The notes below the pieces were generated by a model, which saw only the letters and a list, made by a program, of their open reading frames with translations, searched no databases and was not told where the DNA came from. A stretch of DNA of 42,832 nt, from positions 1 to 42,832 of the forward strand of contig DQXT01000136.1 in assembly GCA_011042225.1 (NCBI GenBank). Reading direction: 5' to 3'. Origin of the DNA: Deltaproteobacteria bacterium (GTDB lineage: Bacteria > Desulfobacterota > Dissulfuribacteria > Dissulfuribacterales > UBA3076). This document shows, piece by piece, positions 19,610 to 28,621 of this stretch. The number at the start of each line of letters is the position of its first letter. Position 1 is the first letter of the stretch. The position numbers and the translations under genes were made by a program.

Positions 19610-22366
19610 ATGATGCCCGGTAAAAAGTACTACCAGGTGGACGCAAAAAAGGTGCTGGAAGATCTGAACACAGGTGATGACGGGCTTTCCGACGCCGAAG
19701 CAAAAAAGCGCCTTCAAAGATACGGAAAAAACGAACTCAGGGCAAAAATAAGAGTCCCCCTGTGGTTGCTGTTTTTGTCGCAATTCAGAGAACTTCTCAT
19801 TCTGATACTGATTCTCGGAGGGTTGGTATCCTACTTCATTGGTAACTACCGGGACGGTTCGATTATTTTTATTATTGTTTTTGTCAATGCGATAATCGGC
19901 TTTGTGCATGAACACAAGGCAGGCAAAATAATTGATAAGTTGAAAGCCTTGATCAGATCTCCGGCCAAGGTCATGCGGAATGGCAAATTGATCGAAGTTT
20001 CACAGGAAAACCTGGTTCCCGGAGACATTTTGCAGATAGAGGCAGGAGACAAACTGCCAGCAGACATCCGGCTTATTGAGGCGAATGGTTTTATGACCAA
20101 CGATTTTGCCCTGACCGGAGAGTCGGTACCCCGCGAAAAGCAGCCTGATACAATAATTGAAGAGGTTTCATTGGCCGACAGGGACAACATGGCATATGCC
20201 GGCACCATAGTGGCAACCGGAAGTGCGACCGGTATAGTCGTGGCGACCGGTATGGATACGGAGACAGGGAGAATTGCGGGCTTGACGGAAGAGACGGGCG
20301 ATATAAAAACCCCTCTCCAGAGAGAATTCCGTCGACTGGCGAACCAGTTGTCCGCGGCAGTGGGCATAATTAGTGTCGCGCTCTTTGTGTTAGGGATAGC
20401 CCAGGATTTTTCCATGCACATGAGTCTGGTGTATGCCCTTGGTGTTGCCATGGCCATGGTACCGCAGGCACTCCCCGCCCAGGTAACAGTCGCTCTTTCC
20501 GTGGGAAGCAATCAGTTGGCGGACAGAAATGCTGTGGTGAAGAACCTGCCCTCTGTGGAGACCCTGGGGTCGACGACCGTAATATGCACTGACAAAACGG
20601 GAACTCTGACGAAAAACGAGATGACCGTGCAGTCAGTGTGGTTCAATGGGAAAAAATATAAGATCACCGGAATCGGGTATAAGCCCGAGGGTGAAATCCT
20701 GGATGAGAATGGAACTCCCTTAGATAAGGATCATATTGAGGATATAGAAGTCTTAATGGACGCGGCTACCATGTCGTCAAACGCGGAAATACACGCACCG
20801 GACGCGGAGCATGCTACCTGGTATTCCGTAGGCGATCCTACTGAAGCGGCTCTTATAACGATGTCAACGAAACTTGGTACCCGCTCTCCCAGAGAAGACA
20901 AGGAAAATCCTGAACTCCAGGAGTTCTCTTTTGATTCCGAGCTGATGAGAATGAGCTCGGTGCGGCAGTTCGGCAAAGACGTAAAGCTTGCCGTTAAGGG
21001 GTCTACCTTCAGTCTTCTTTCCATCAGTACTTACATCTACAAAGACGGGAAAGATGTACCCATAACCGAGGAAGATAAAAAAAACATCGAGTCGGTCAAT
21101 GAGGAATACGCCAGCAACGGCATGAGGGTTCTGGCGATTGCACATCGACCCCTGGGTTCCAGGCAAGATGAATATAGAAGAGAAGATGCTGAGAAGGACC
21201 TCATATTCCTGGGCATGATGGCCATGATAGATCCCCCTAAGGAAGGGGTGAAGCAGGCGATCGCAGACGCCAGGAAAGCACATATCAGGGTATTTATTCT
21301 TACCGGGGACCATCCGGAAACCGCCCGGGCCGTGGGTCAGGAGGTCGGTCTGTCGGAACCAGGAAAAACAACGCCGGTGATTACAGGCGCAGAACTGAAA
21401 GAGATGGATGAAGAAAAGCTGAAAAAGGTATTACAGGAAAATCAGTCCATAATATTTGCCCGCGTCGACCCTGAAGATAAGCTGCATATAGTGAAGGTAC
21501 TGGAGGAACAGGGTGAAATCGTCGCGGTTACAGGAGACGGAGTAAATGATGCCCCTGCCCTCAGGCGGGCACATATCGGCGTTGCCATGGGACAGAAGGG
21601 TAATGACGTGGCGAAAGAGGCGTCTAAACTCGTTTTGCTGGATGACAACTTTTCCACGCTGTTTCACGCGGTACAGGGCGGAAGAACAATCTACAATAAT
21701 CTGAAAAAAACGGTGGTCGCCTCTCTGACCACCAACATAGGAGAACTGGCATTGGTATTACTGGGCCTGCTGGCAGCCGCCTTGTGGAATTATCCCATAC
21801 CAATACTGGCCGGTCAGATACTGGCAATCGATCTGCTGGGAGAGATCGGGCCGCTCACCCTTCTCACCCTGGACCCTCCGGACAGAGACGTGATGACCAA
21901 GCCCCCCAGGAAACCCGGGGAACATATGATCAACATATTCTCTGGTGCTGAGATCGTGCTTCTGGGAACAGTCATAGGAGGATTGGCCTTCCTGAACTTC
22001 TTCTTATTTATGGACCGAGAAGGATTAACTCTGACGGTTGATAGCGTAACTACCATCGATTACTTTAAGGCCACTGCATTGAGTTATTTGACCATCGTAT
22101 TTTGCCAGTTTTTCAACATCCTTCAGAGGAGATATGAACACGTCTCCCTGTTCAATCAAAATTTCTTTACAAACAAAATACTGCTTATCTCTATCGTCTT
22201 TTCCATCGGGTTAGTGTTACTTATAATTTACGGACCTTATATTAGTGATTTCCTGAGCTTCGGCCCGGTCGGTTTCGCTGACTGGCTGTTTGTCCTCGGT
22301 GCAGCAGCTGTATTTTTAGGGATATTTGAAGTACTTAAGTTCTTCAAACGAATCCATCACAGATAA
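19610..22366 (+). CDS. Cation-transporting P-type ATPase
   Basis: ICTDKTGTLT phosphorylation motif, ALTGESVP, TGDGVNDAPALRRAHIGVAMG hinge, about 10 TM helices. Confidence 0.95.
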   Translation: MMPGKKYYQVDAKKVLEDLNTGDDGLSDAEAKKRLQRYGKNELRAKIRVPLWLLFLSQFRELLILILILGGLVSYFIGNYRDGSIIFIIVFVNAIIGFVHEHKAGKIIDKLKALIRSPAKVMRNGKLIEVSQENLVPGDILQIEAGDKLPADIRLIEANGFMTNDFALTGESVPREKQPDTIIEEVSLADRDNMAYAGTIVATGSATGIVVATGMDTETGRIAGLTEETGDIKTPLQREFRRLANQLSAAVGIISVALFVLGIAQDFSMHMSLVYALGVAMAMVPQALPAQVTVALSVGSNQLADRNAVVKNLPSVETLGSTTVICTDKTGTLTKNEMTVQSVWFNGKKYKITGIGYKPEGEILDENGTPLDKDHIEDIEVLMDAATMSSNAEIHAPDAEHATWYSVGDPTEAALITMSTKLGTRSPREDKENPELQEFSFDSELMRMSSVRQFGKDVKLAVKGSTFSLLSISTYIYKDGKDVPITEEDKKNIESVNEEYASNGMRVLAIAHRPLGSRQDEYRREDAEKDLIFLGMMAMIDPPKEGVKQAIADARKAHIRVFILTGDHPETARAVGQEVGLSEPGKTTPVITGAELKEMDEEKLKKVLQENQSIIFARVDPEDKLHIVKVLEEQGEIVAVTGDGVNDAPALRRAHIGVAMGQKGNDVAKEASKLVLLDDNFSTLFHAVQGGRTIYNNLKKTVVASLTTNIGELALVLLGLLAAALWNYPIPILAGQILAIDLLGEIGPLTLLTLDPPDRDVMTKPPRKPGEHMINIFSGAEIVLLGTVIGGLAFLNFFLFMDREGLTLTVDSVTTIDYFKATALSYLTIVFCQFFNILQRRYEHVSLFNQNFFTNKILLISIVFSIGLVLLIIYGPYISDFLSFGPVGFADWLFVLGAAAVFLGIFEVLKFFKRIHHR

Positions 22367-22566
22367 CATAATTCATTTACCTCATTACTCCTTATTTCAC
22401 TGTTCTCTTGCAGTCGGTAAGGTCGTGCCATAATGCAAAAATTCTAACATGGAACAAGATATCAAGGGTTAATCTCTATTTTACCCCCTTTATTCCCGTT
22501 TCTGCCCCTGCAGGTCTTTTGCAGCAGAATATTTGGTCTAATTTTTTCTTGATATATCTGATTAAT

Positions 22567-22584
22567 TGTACAATATAATGTACA
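22567..22584 (+). promoter_or_regulatory. YefM-type operator: two TGTACA hexamers (22567-22572, 22579-22584) around a TATAAT -10-like box (22574-22579)
   Basis: TTGTACAATATAATGTACA read directly; the hexamers have 12 bp centre-to-centre spacing. Confidence 0.75.
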
Positions 22585-22601
22585 TATATAGGAGATATAT
22601 C

Positions 22602-22853
22602 ATGAAAGCTATCACATACACTGCCGCCCGGCAAAATCTTGCAAAGACCATAGAAAATGTGTGTAAAGACCATGCACCGGTTATAATTACACGTAAAACA
22701 ACTGATTCCGTGGTCATAATGTCTCTTGAAGACTATGAAGCCCTTGAAGAAACGGCCTACCTTTTACGTTCTCCCAAAAATACAAGGCGACTTATTGAGT
22801 CCATCGCACAGCTCGAAAAAGGGCAAGGACCAGAAAGAGAGCTTATAGAATGA
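22602..22853 (+). CDS. yefM: Type II antitoxin, YefM/Phd family
   Basis: MKAITYTAARQNLAKTIENVCKDHAPVIITRKTTDSVVIMSLEDYEALEETAYLLRSP; GGAG RBS upstream. The ORF track starts at an upstream ATG (22566). Confidence 0.93.
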   Translation: MKAITYTAARQNLAKTIENVCKDHAPVIITRKTTDSVVIMSLEDYEALEETAYLLRSPKNTRRLIESIAQLEKGQGPERELIE

Positions 22854-23104
22854 AGCTCATTTTTTCTGACAATGCCTGGGAGGATTACCTGTACTGACAA
22901 AAAATTGACAAAAAAATCCTTCAGAGAATCAATAGCCTTATCAAGGAGATCAGACGTAATCCATTTGAAGGTATTGGAAAACCCGAACCGCTCAAACACG
23001 CCTTATCAGGGTACTGGTCTCGAAGAATCAATGATGAGCACAGAATAGTCTATAAAGCCTCATACGATGCCATCCTTATAGCCCAACTTCGATATCACTA
23101 TTAA
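22850..23104 (+). pseudogene. yoeB: YoeB/Txe toxin interrupted by an in-frame TGA
   Basis: ATGA overlap with yef[87 protein letters not shown] at 22895-22897 where a Trp codon is expected. Confidence 0.93.
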
Positions 23105-23175
23105 TATCATATTGAGACTAATGCTGCGCCTGACTAGCAGGCGTTATTTTGCCTGTCTGGTCCAGACGCATGATG

Positions 23176-23436
23176 TTATGCTACGGCTTCTTTCGGAAGC
23201 TCCCATCCCGGAAAAACCAGAACTCCTGGATGAACCTTCAACGCAGTGGCTAAAACCTTGGCGCGCTCGACCCCCAATTTGACGCGATCATTCTCGATTG
23301 CGGAAATAGTCGCCTGGGAAATGCCTGTCATTGCAGACAGTTGATTCTGGCTTAATTCCTGGAGTTCGCGGAGGATCCGAACAGATTCACCCACGGAAAC
23401 CTCGATATGCTTTTTGGCAAGATGATAATCATTCAT
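23176..23436 (-). CDS. XRE-family HTH antitoxin (HigA-like)
   Basis: VRILRELQELSQNQLSAMTGISQATISAIENDRVKLGVERAKVLATAL: HTH_3 signature; directly downstream of the toxin ORF. Confidence 0.9.
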   Translation of the reverse strand: MNDYHLAKKHIEVSVGESVRILRELQELSQNQLSAMTGISQATISAIENDRVKLGVERAKVLATALKVHPGVLVFPGWELPKEAVA

Positions 23437-23748
23437 TTAAGACCTCCGATAGTCATGTGCGGTTATCGAAGCGACCTGAAACAGCAACACTTCAGGGACG
23501 GTTCGGTATATCACGCGCCACTGGAGCTCAAGCCGGGAAGAGCGGTATCCCTTCCACTTGCCAACCAAGGCCTCGTCATGAAAGCCCTTGATCAATCGCA
23601 ACCCCGATGGGCCGGAAATTGTGGCGATGTCTTTCCATTTTTCATATCGCTTAAGTATCTCAATCGGAATCGAACCGATTTGGTTATCAATCCGTCTATG
23701 TTCTTCGATCCGCCACATACCATATATAATATATAACCTTTTTGACAT
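23437..23748 (-). CDS. RelE/HigB-type mRNA interferase toxin
   Basis: GLRLIKGFHDEALVGKWKGYRSSRLELQWRVIYRTVPEVLLFQVASITAHDYRRS; operonic with the XRE antitoxin (toxin first). Confidence 0.82.
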   Translation of the reverse strand: MSKRLYIIYGMWRIEEHRRIDNQIGSIPIEILKRYEKWKDIATISGPSGLRLIKGFHDEALVGKWKGYRSSRLELQWRVIYRTVPEVLLFQVASITAHDYRRS

Positions 23749-23795
23749 GTAAAGCCCATTTTTTCAAGAACGGAGCCCTTCTTTGGAATATTGCT

Positions 23796-23960
23796 TTAGG
23801 TAAGCGCGGTCTTGAAGGTCTTTTGAAGCGTACTCTTTGAGATGTGATCAGGCCCCGTGTCGGCCAGGAAGAGATAGGGCTTAGGACGCTTCTGTGCCCA
23901 ATAGGAACGCAGCAGCTCAAGAGTCCTCATATCGATTTCATAATCGGCACTGCCCTGGCT
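23796..23960 (-). pseudogene. Tyrosine-recombinase (phage integrase) C-terminal fragment
   Basis: Translation MRTLELLRSYWAQKRPKPYLFLADTGPDHISKSTLQKTFKTALT* resembles integrases of IS91-type elements; ORF does not continue into an HxxR/Tyr active site. Confidence 0.65.
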
Positions 23961-24012
23961 GTTACCTGAACTGACATGTTCGGCAAAGCCGATTTGGATA
24001 TATATTTTCGGG

Positions 24013-24315
24013 TTAATTGTGAAATTCAGAAAGAACTTCTTTTAATATTTCATCAACCTTTCGAATATTCTCTAAAACCTCTTGTGGCGCTTTGCCTTGC
24101 AAACACAAATTTCGGATGATTAAAAGAAGCGGTGGCATTCGTTTCAGGTTCCGAACACTTTCCCAACTCATCGCTTCATCGATATGAAATATTGCTCGAT
24201 CCCAGCCTTTAAACCCTGCCTCCTCAACTATGGAATCTCTCAATAAACTCCATGCACCCTGAAGGTCGGAAAGGATTGTTTTTTCATATCCTGTTGACTC
24301 CTCGATAAAAGGCAT
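24013..24315 (-). CDS. Hypothetical protein
   Basis: 100 aa ORF with ATG; helical, no recognised motif. Confidence 0.45.
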   Translation of the reverse strand: MPFIEESTGYEKTILSDLQGAWSLLRDSIVEEAGFKGWDRAIFHIDEAMSWESVRNLKRMPPLLLIIRNLCLQGKAPQEVLENIRKVDEILKEVLSEFHN

Positions 24316-24436
24316 TATTTTTGTCCTTTTTCAGTGCCGAACGTGTGCCTTACCGGACGCTGGAGGCAATGGTTCGACGGCCTCGTCTTTGTCCTTTGAA
24401 AGAAAAAGTGGGACGTTGGTTCTAAAGCATTTTATT

Positions 24437-25084
24437 TCAGAGATACCCGCTAATTTCCGGGATTTCCTCGGAAGCTGCCAGTCGGTTTACACATGAAGTT
24501 GTCACGCCCAGAAACCTCGCAACCAACCTCTTTCTGGTACCTGACCGAAGTAATGCCTCATCTATGCCTTCACCCTTTGCAATGCATACGGCCAAGAAAG
24601 CAAGATCAGGTATCCTGGTTATCAGACGAAGACTCTGCTTTTCCTTCTCCCCGGCTTCAGAAAGAAGTTTTTGTACAAAATCACTGCTGCCCAGTACTCG
24701 CTCATCATAGGCAACCCTTCTTCCCTTTCTTCTCAAGCTGAGTACCGCTGACCATCCTCCTGCCTCCAAGACACGCATATGGAATTGAAAGAGGGAGCGC
24801 GACAGATTTTGGTCGAAGGCAAAGATCTCCTTTTGGAGCACGTGATATAGCCATGCGGGCGGATACAACGGCGGATCAATTTTGACCTTATTGGCCCCTC
24901 CAAGCACGTTTGCCCATCCAGTCAACATTTTCTCCATTGAATTCAATTCGAGCAGAAGGCCTTGCGCTACGTTTCGGCGGCGCTGCGCCTCCTGCGCTTT
25001 CCAGATAGCGCGTGCTGACAGGAAACCGATTAAACCGCCTGCGAGCGCGGTCAATACAGGTGTGAGAGCGTTTATTAGATCCAC
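24437..25084 (-). CDS. Chimeric ORF: N-terminal TM protein fused to C-terminal part of a REP-associated (Y1/RAYT) transposase
   Basis: N-term MDLINALTPVLTALAGGLIGFLSARAIWKAQEAQ (TM plus charged helix); from about residue 107 AGGWSAVLSLRRKGRRVAYDERVLGSSDFVQKLLSEA...FLGVTTSCVNRLAASEEI matches the RAYT tail and HTH-like end. Confidence 0.72.
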   Translation of the reverse strand: MDLINALTPVLTALAGGLIGFLSARAIWKAQEAQRRRNVAQGLLLELNSMEKMLTGWANVLGGANKVKIDPPLYPPAWLYHVLQKEIFAFDQNLSRSLFQFHMRVLEAGGWSAVLSLRRKGRRVAYDERVLGSSDFVQKLLSEAGEKEKQSLRLITRIPDLAFLAVCIAKGEGIDEALLRSGTRKRLVARFLGVTTSCVNRLAASEEIPEISGYL

Positions 25085-25436
25085 AATTTTCTCAAGCCCA
25101 CCTAATAGTTAACGCATAACGAAATAAGAGTTTTTGCGGCGCAAAGCCGACGCCAAAACTCATGTTGAACTGAACCGCCCTGATCTGGGTCATCCTGGAA
25201 TTTTCTCAACGCTGTTCGGCCGCCTGCAGTATTCTATGACGGTATTTGGCAGAGAGTCAAGAAAGTAATGCTTGGTTTCCGGCGCAATATGGAATGGTTC
25301 TTTGCAGGCACCGGCTGGATTTTTGGTGGAGCAGAGGGATATATCCGGTATGTGGGCGCACCTTGAGGATGCCGCAGAGACTGCGGTTGTCTTTGTTCAT
25401 ATATTGCGTGTGAGCCCGGCTTGACGACGGTGGAAT

Positions 25437-25866
25437 TCATGGAGGACCCCTCCGTTTTGGAGAAAGAATTGAGACCAGGACCATATAGCCGATGTGGCAG
25501 CAAGGGCACCGAAGGCTGGAAGTGTGAGTGATGGCCTTGGCTATCTCCTTATCCTCGGTCTCAGTATCGCTTTCGACAGATAGATTCAGCTCTTCCTGTA
25601 ATCGTCTGAGCTTTGCCCTGTTGGCGGGGTGCAGCAGGCCGTAATGGCGCACCTTGTGGAAACCCCCGGGCAGGACGTGTTGGAAGGAAGCGCCGTATGA
25701 ACTCGGTAGTGGAGAGAGTCATAGTCCGCCATCTATGTTCCTGGGAGTCTTTGTGTTGGTAGAAAAACTTGATCCCGTAGAGATAGACCCTGAGAGCGTT
25801 GCATGCAGCTTTCTTCTCATTGACTAGATAAAGACAAAACTCCCTGATTTCCTCGTCGGAAGATCG
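25437..25866 (-). pseudogene. Degenerate mobile element: integrase SAM-like N-terminal piece joined to IS91-like transposase C-terminal piece
   Basis: Frame 1: SDEEIREFCLYLVNEKKAACNALRVYLYGIKFFYQHKDSQEHRWRTMTLSTTEFIRRFL; +1 shift near 25683; frame 2: QHVLPGGFHKVRHYGLLHPANRAKLRRLQEEL...RCPCCHIGYMVLV. Confidence 0.75.
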
Positions 25867-25884
25867 GCTTTACTGTAATATAAT

Positions 25885-26892
25885 TCATTTGCCCTCATTC
25901 GCAGAAGGTAAAGGGGAAGAGTCGCCAGTCGCCTTTTCCGCCTGCAGTTCTCTGATGACCTCCCGAACGATTTCCCTGAGACCTTCTTTTTGGGTATCCT
26001 GAAATTCAAGCTTGAAAGGGCGGCTAACCTCACCGAAGTACAAGGTGTGATGGGGGAACGGGATCTCGATTCCGAGTTCATCGAACCGCTTCTTGAAGCG
26101 CCGGTTGAGTTCGCGGCCCACCATCCACTGCTTTATGGGTTCTGTCTTTATCCTTGCCTTTATTATTACTGCCGAATCCGCAAACTTATCCACACCCAGC
26201 ACCTCAATGGGCTCTGTTATAAAGGGTGCGTATTCTGGATCGTTGAGCATGGTAGCTCCCACCTCTTTGATAACCTCTACAACCCGATCCGTGTCTTCCT
26301 TGTATGCAACGCCGAGATCGAAAACGTAGTAAGAAAACTGTCTCGTCATGTTGGAAAGTGTATTGATAGCGCCGTTGGGAAATATGTGCACTGTTCCGTC
26401 CAGGCTGCGAAGCACTGTTGTGCGGAGATTAACTTCTTCAACCAGGCCGCCGGTACCGTTGATGACAGCTACGTCGTTTTCTCTGACTTGGTTTTCGATG
26501 ATGAGAAAAAGTCCACTGATAATGTCACGCACCAGGTTCTGTGCACCAAAACCGACAGCCAAACCCACTATACCGGCTCCAGCCAGTATGGGACCGATAT
26601 CAAAGCCGAGTTCCCGAAGCACCATCATGACGACCACTACCCACAAAGTGGCGGCACTTGCCTTATATAAGACGTCGCTTATGGTCTTGCCGCGCTTTTC
26701 GATTTCTATATCCGGCCCTGCATGTCGAGACTTCATTCGTTTGACGATCTCGCGGCGCATTTTTTGAATTACGGCCTTAAGGAGGCGTATCAAAATATAA
26801 GCGCCGACGATAATCAGGGGGATACGAACGATTCTCAAAATGGCAGGCAAAAACTCATGAACTGTGCTAAGGTCTGGCATATCTTTCTCCAC
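25885..26892 (-). CDS. Small-conductance mechanosensitive channel, MscS family
   Basis: GPILAGAGIVGLAVGFGAQNLVRDIISGLFLIIENQVRENDVAVING is the MscS TM3/beta-domain signature. Confidence 0.94.
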   Translation of the reverse strand: MEKDMPDLSTVHEFLPAILRIVRIPLIIVGAYILIRLLKAVIQKMRREIVKRMKSRHAGPDIEIEKRGKTISDVLYKASAATLWVVVVMMVLRELGFDIGPILAGAGIVGLAVGFGAQNLVRDIISGLFLIIENQVRENDVAVINGTGGLVEEVNLRTTVLRSLDGTVHIFPNGAINTLSNMTRQFSYYVFDLGVAYKEDTDRVVEVIKEVGATMLNDPEYAPFITEPIEVLGVDKFADSAVIIKARIKTEPIKQWMVGRELNRRFKKRFDELGIEIPFPHHTLYFGEVSRPFKLEFQDTQKEGLREIVREVIRELQAEKATGDSSPLPSANEGK

Positions 26893-27335
26893 TTATTGAC
26901 TTGGAGTCCAGCGAACAAAGGTTTGCGCCTCTAAGTCAACAGTCTCTTTTCTTGTAGCTCGAGGTCAAAGCAAAAAAATATTTGTTCGTATCGGACTTGC
27001 TTAATGAGTGACATACTGGACAAACAAAAATCTTTTATTAGGGTATGTATTATTCAATTTCATTGCAAGTCCCAAAAATTATAAAAAATAATAAGTAGTT
27101 AGTTATATCTTCTCGACTGTCTTCAGTCGAATCTGAACAGAGGCCTGCTTGATTACAAGCGTCAAAGGATTCAGTATGTAGTCTCTTTGGGGGCCGCTTT
27201 TTTGTTAAAAGGCCATACTTATGAGAATAAGGCACTTTGCTGTGGATCGTTATAGAATAATATCTAATAATATCTGCATAGAAATAAAAATTATAAACTC
27301 CAGGTGCACTTTATTACTGATTAATTGATGAAGTT

Positions 27336-28346
27336 ATGAAAACAGCTGTTTTTTGTATATTGGTGTCAGGGCTTATGTCGTACGAGGTTGCGTATGCCGA
27401 CTGGGTTGAGATGAAGAATGGTGATCGTATAAGCGGGATCATCACCGGCACTGAAAACGATAAATTAATTATTAATACCCCGTATGCAGGCAGCATTGCC
27501 CTGTCCTGGAAGGAGGTCAAGACCTTTGAGACCGACTCACCGGTAGTGGTATCTCTAAGTGATGAAACAACCTTGAAAGGCACGGTTACTCCTGCTGAGG
27601 ATGGCCGTATCAGTCTGCGAATCGGCGAAATTCTGGAAACGGTCTCCTTCCCCCTGGAGGAGGTGAGGTCAATCAATTTCAAGCCGGCGCCTCCAGTACA
27701 GACAAGGGGCCGCATTAACGCGGGTGTAAATATATCGGAAGGAAATACGCAGACCAAGACTTACCACCTGGATGCGGAGGCGGTTGTCCGTACGGTAAAG
27801 AGCCGGTACACCATCGGGGGTGAACTCAACCATAAAGAGGATGAAGGCGAGGAAACGGTCGATGATGCCCTGGCGTATCTGAAATACGACTACTTTCTCA
27901 ATGGAAAATGGTATCTGTTTAACAATCTCACCCTGGAGAAAGATGAATTTAAGGACCTCGGACTGCGGAGTTTTGCAGGAGCAGGTGTAGGCTATCAATT
28001 CTGGGAGAGTGAATTGTCAAATCTTGGAATTGAGCTCGGCGTCAGCTATGTGAATGAAGATTTTGAAGAGGCGAATGACGAGAATTATGCCGCAGGTCGC
28101 TGGGCCGTGAACTATGATCGGTATTTACTGGAAAAGATTATTCAGTTTTTTCATTATCACGAAGGGCTTATGGGATTCGAGGACACAAATGATATTGTAA
28201 TCAGAAGCAGGACCGGGTTTCGCCTGCCTCTGAGCAATAACTTTCTTGCAGGCGCACAGTTCCATTATGACTGGGATAACAGTCCTGCTCCTGGAATGGA
28301 AAGGGAAGACAAAAAATATCTATTAACTATTGGATACTCCTGGTAA
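27336..28346 (+). CDS. DUF481 family outer-membrane beta-barrel protein
   Basis: Signal peptide; N-terminal WVEMKNGDRISGIITG module; GRINAGVNISEGNTQTKTYHLDAEAVVRT; ends YLLTIGYSW. Confidence 0.88.
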   Translation: MKTAVFCILVSGLMSYEVAYADWVEMKNGDRISGIITGTENDKLIINTPYAGSIALSWKEVKTFETDSPVVVSLSDETTLKGTVTPAEDGRISLRIGEILETVSFPLEEVRSINFKPAPPVQTRGRINAGVNISEGNTQTKTYHLDAEAVVRTVKSRYTIGGELNHKEDEGEETVDDALAYLKYDYFLNGKWYLFNNLTLEKDEFKDLGLRSFAGAGVGYQFWESELSNLGIELGVSYVNEDFEEANDENYAAGRWAVNYDRYLLEKIIQFFHYHEGLMGFEDTNDIVIRSRTGFRLPLSNNFLAGAQFHYDWDNSPAPGMEREDKKYLLTIGYSW

Positions 28347-28621
28347 TTTTAGATATTTATGTCAGAATTTGGAATTCTTTTGCGCCATATATATCGAATA
28401 TTGAGCCAAAAAAAGAACGGATATTATACAACCGAATCTTGACAAACACATTTGAAAATGTCCAGAAAGGGCACATGGACCTGGTTAACCATGAACGACA
28501 GAATTTCCAAAAAAGAGCTGTATGCCATATAATATAATCAGCTTGGAGACAAACCAGTGCGGAAAATCATGAAACCCGATCAATGGTCAGATTGCTATTA
28601 AGGAAACGGGAGAAATGGCTC

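Noticed and set aside
22895-22897. In-frame TGA in yoeB as a selenocysteine or recoded Trp codon
   Set aside because: Other genes in the window use TGA as a normal stop (e.g. yefM itself), homologues carry Trp here, and no SECIS-like hairpin was recognised just downstream; a nonsense mutation is simpler.
25990-26767. 226 aa and 139 aa plus-strand ORFs opposite the MscS gene
   Set aside because: Antisense shadows; the minus-strand MscS reading frame is unambiguous.
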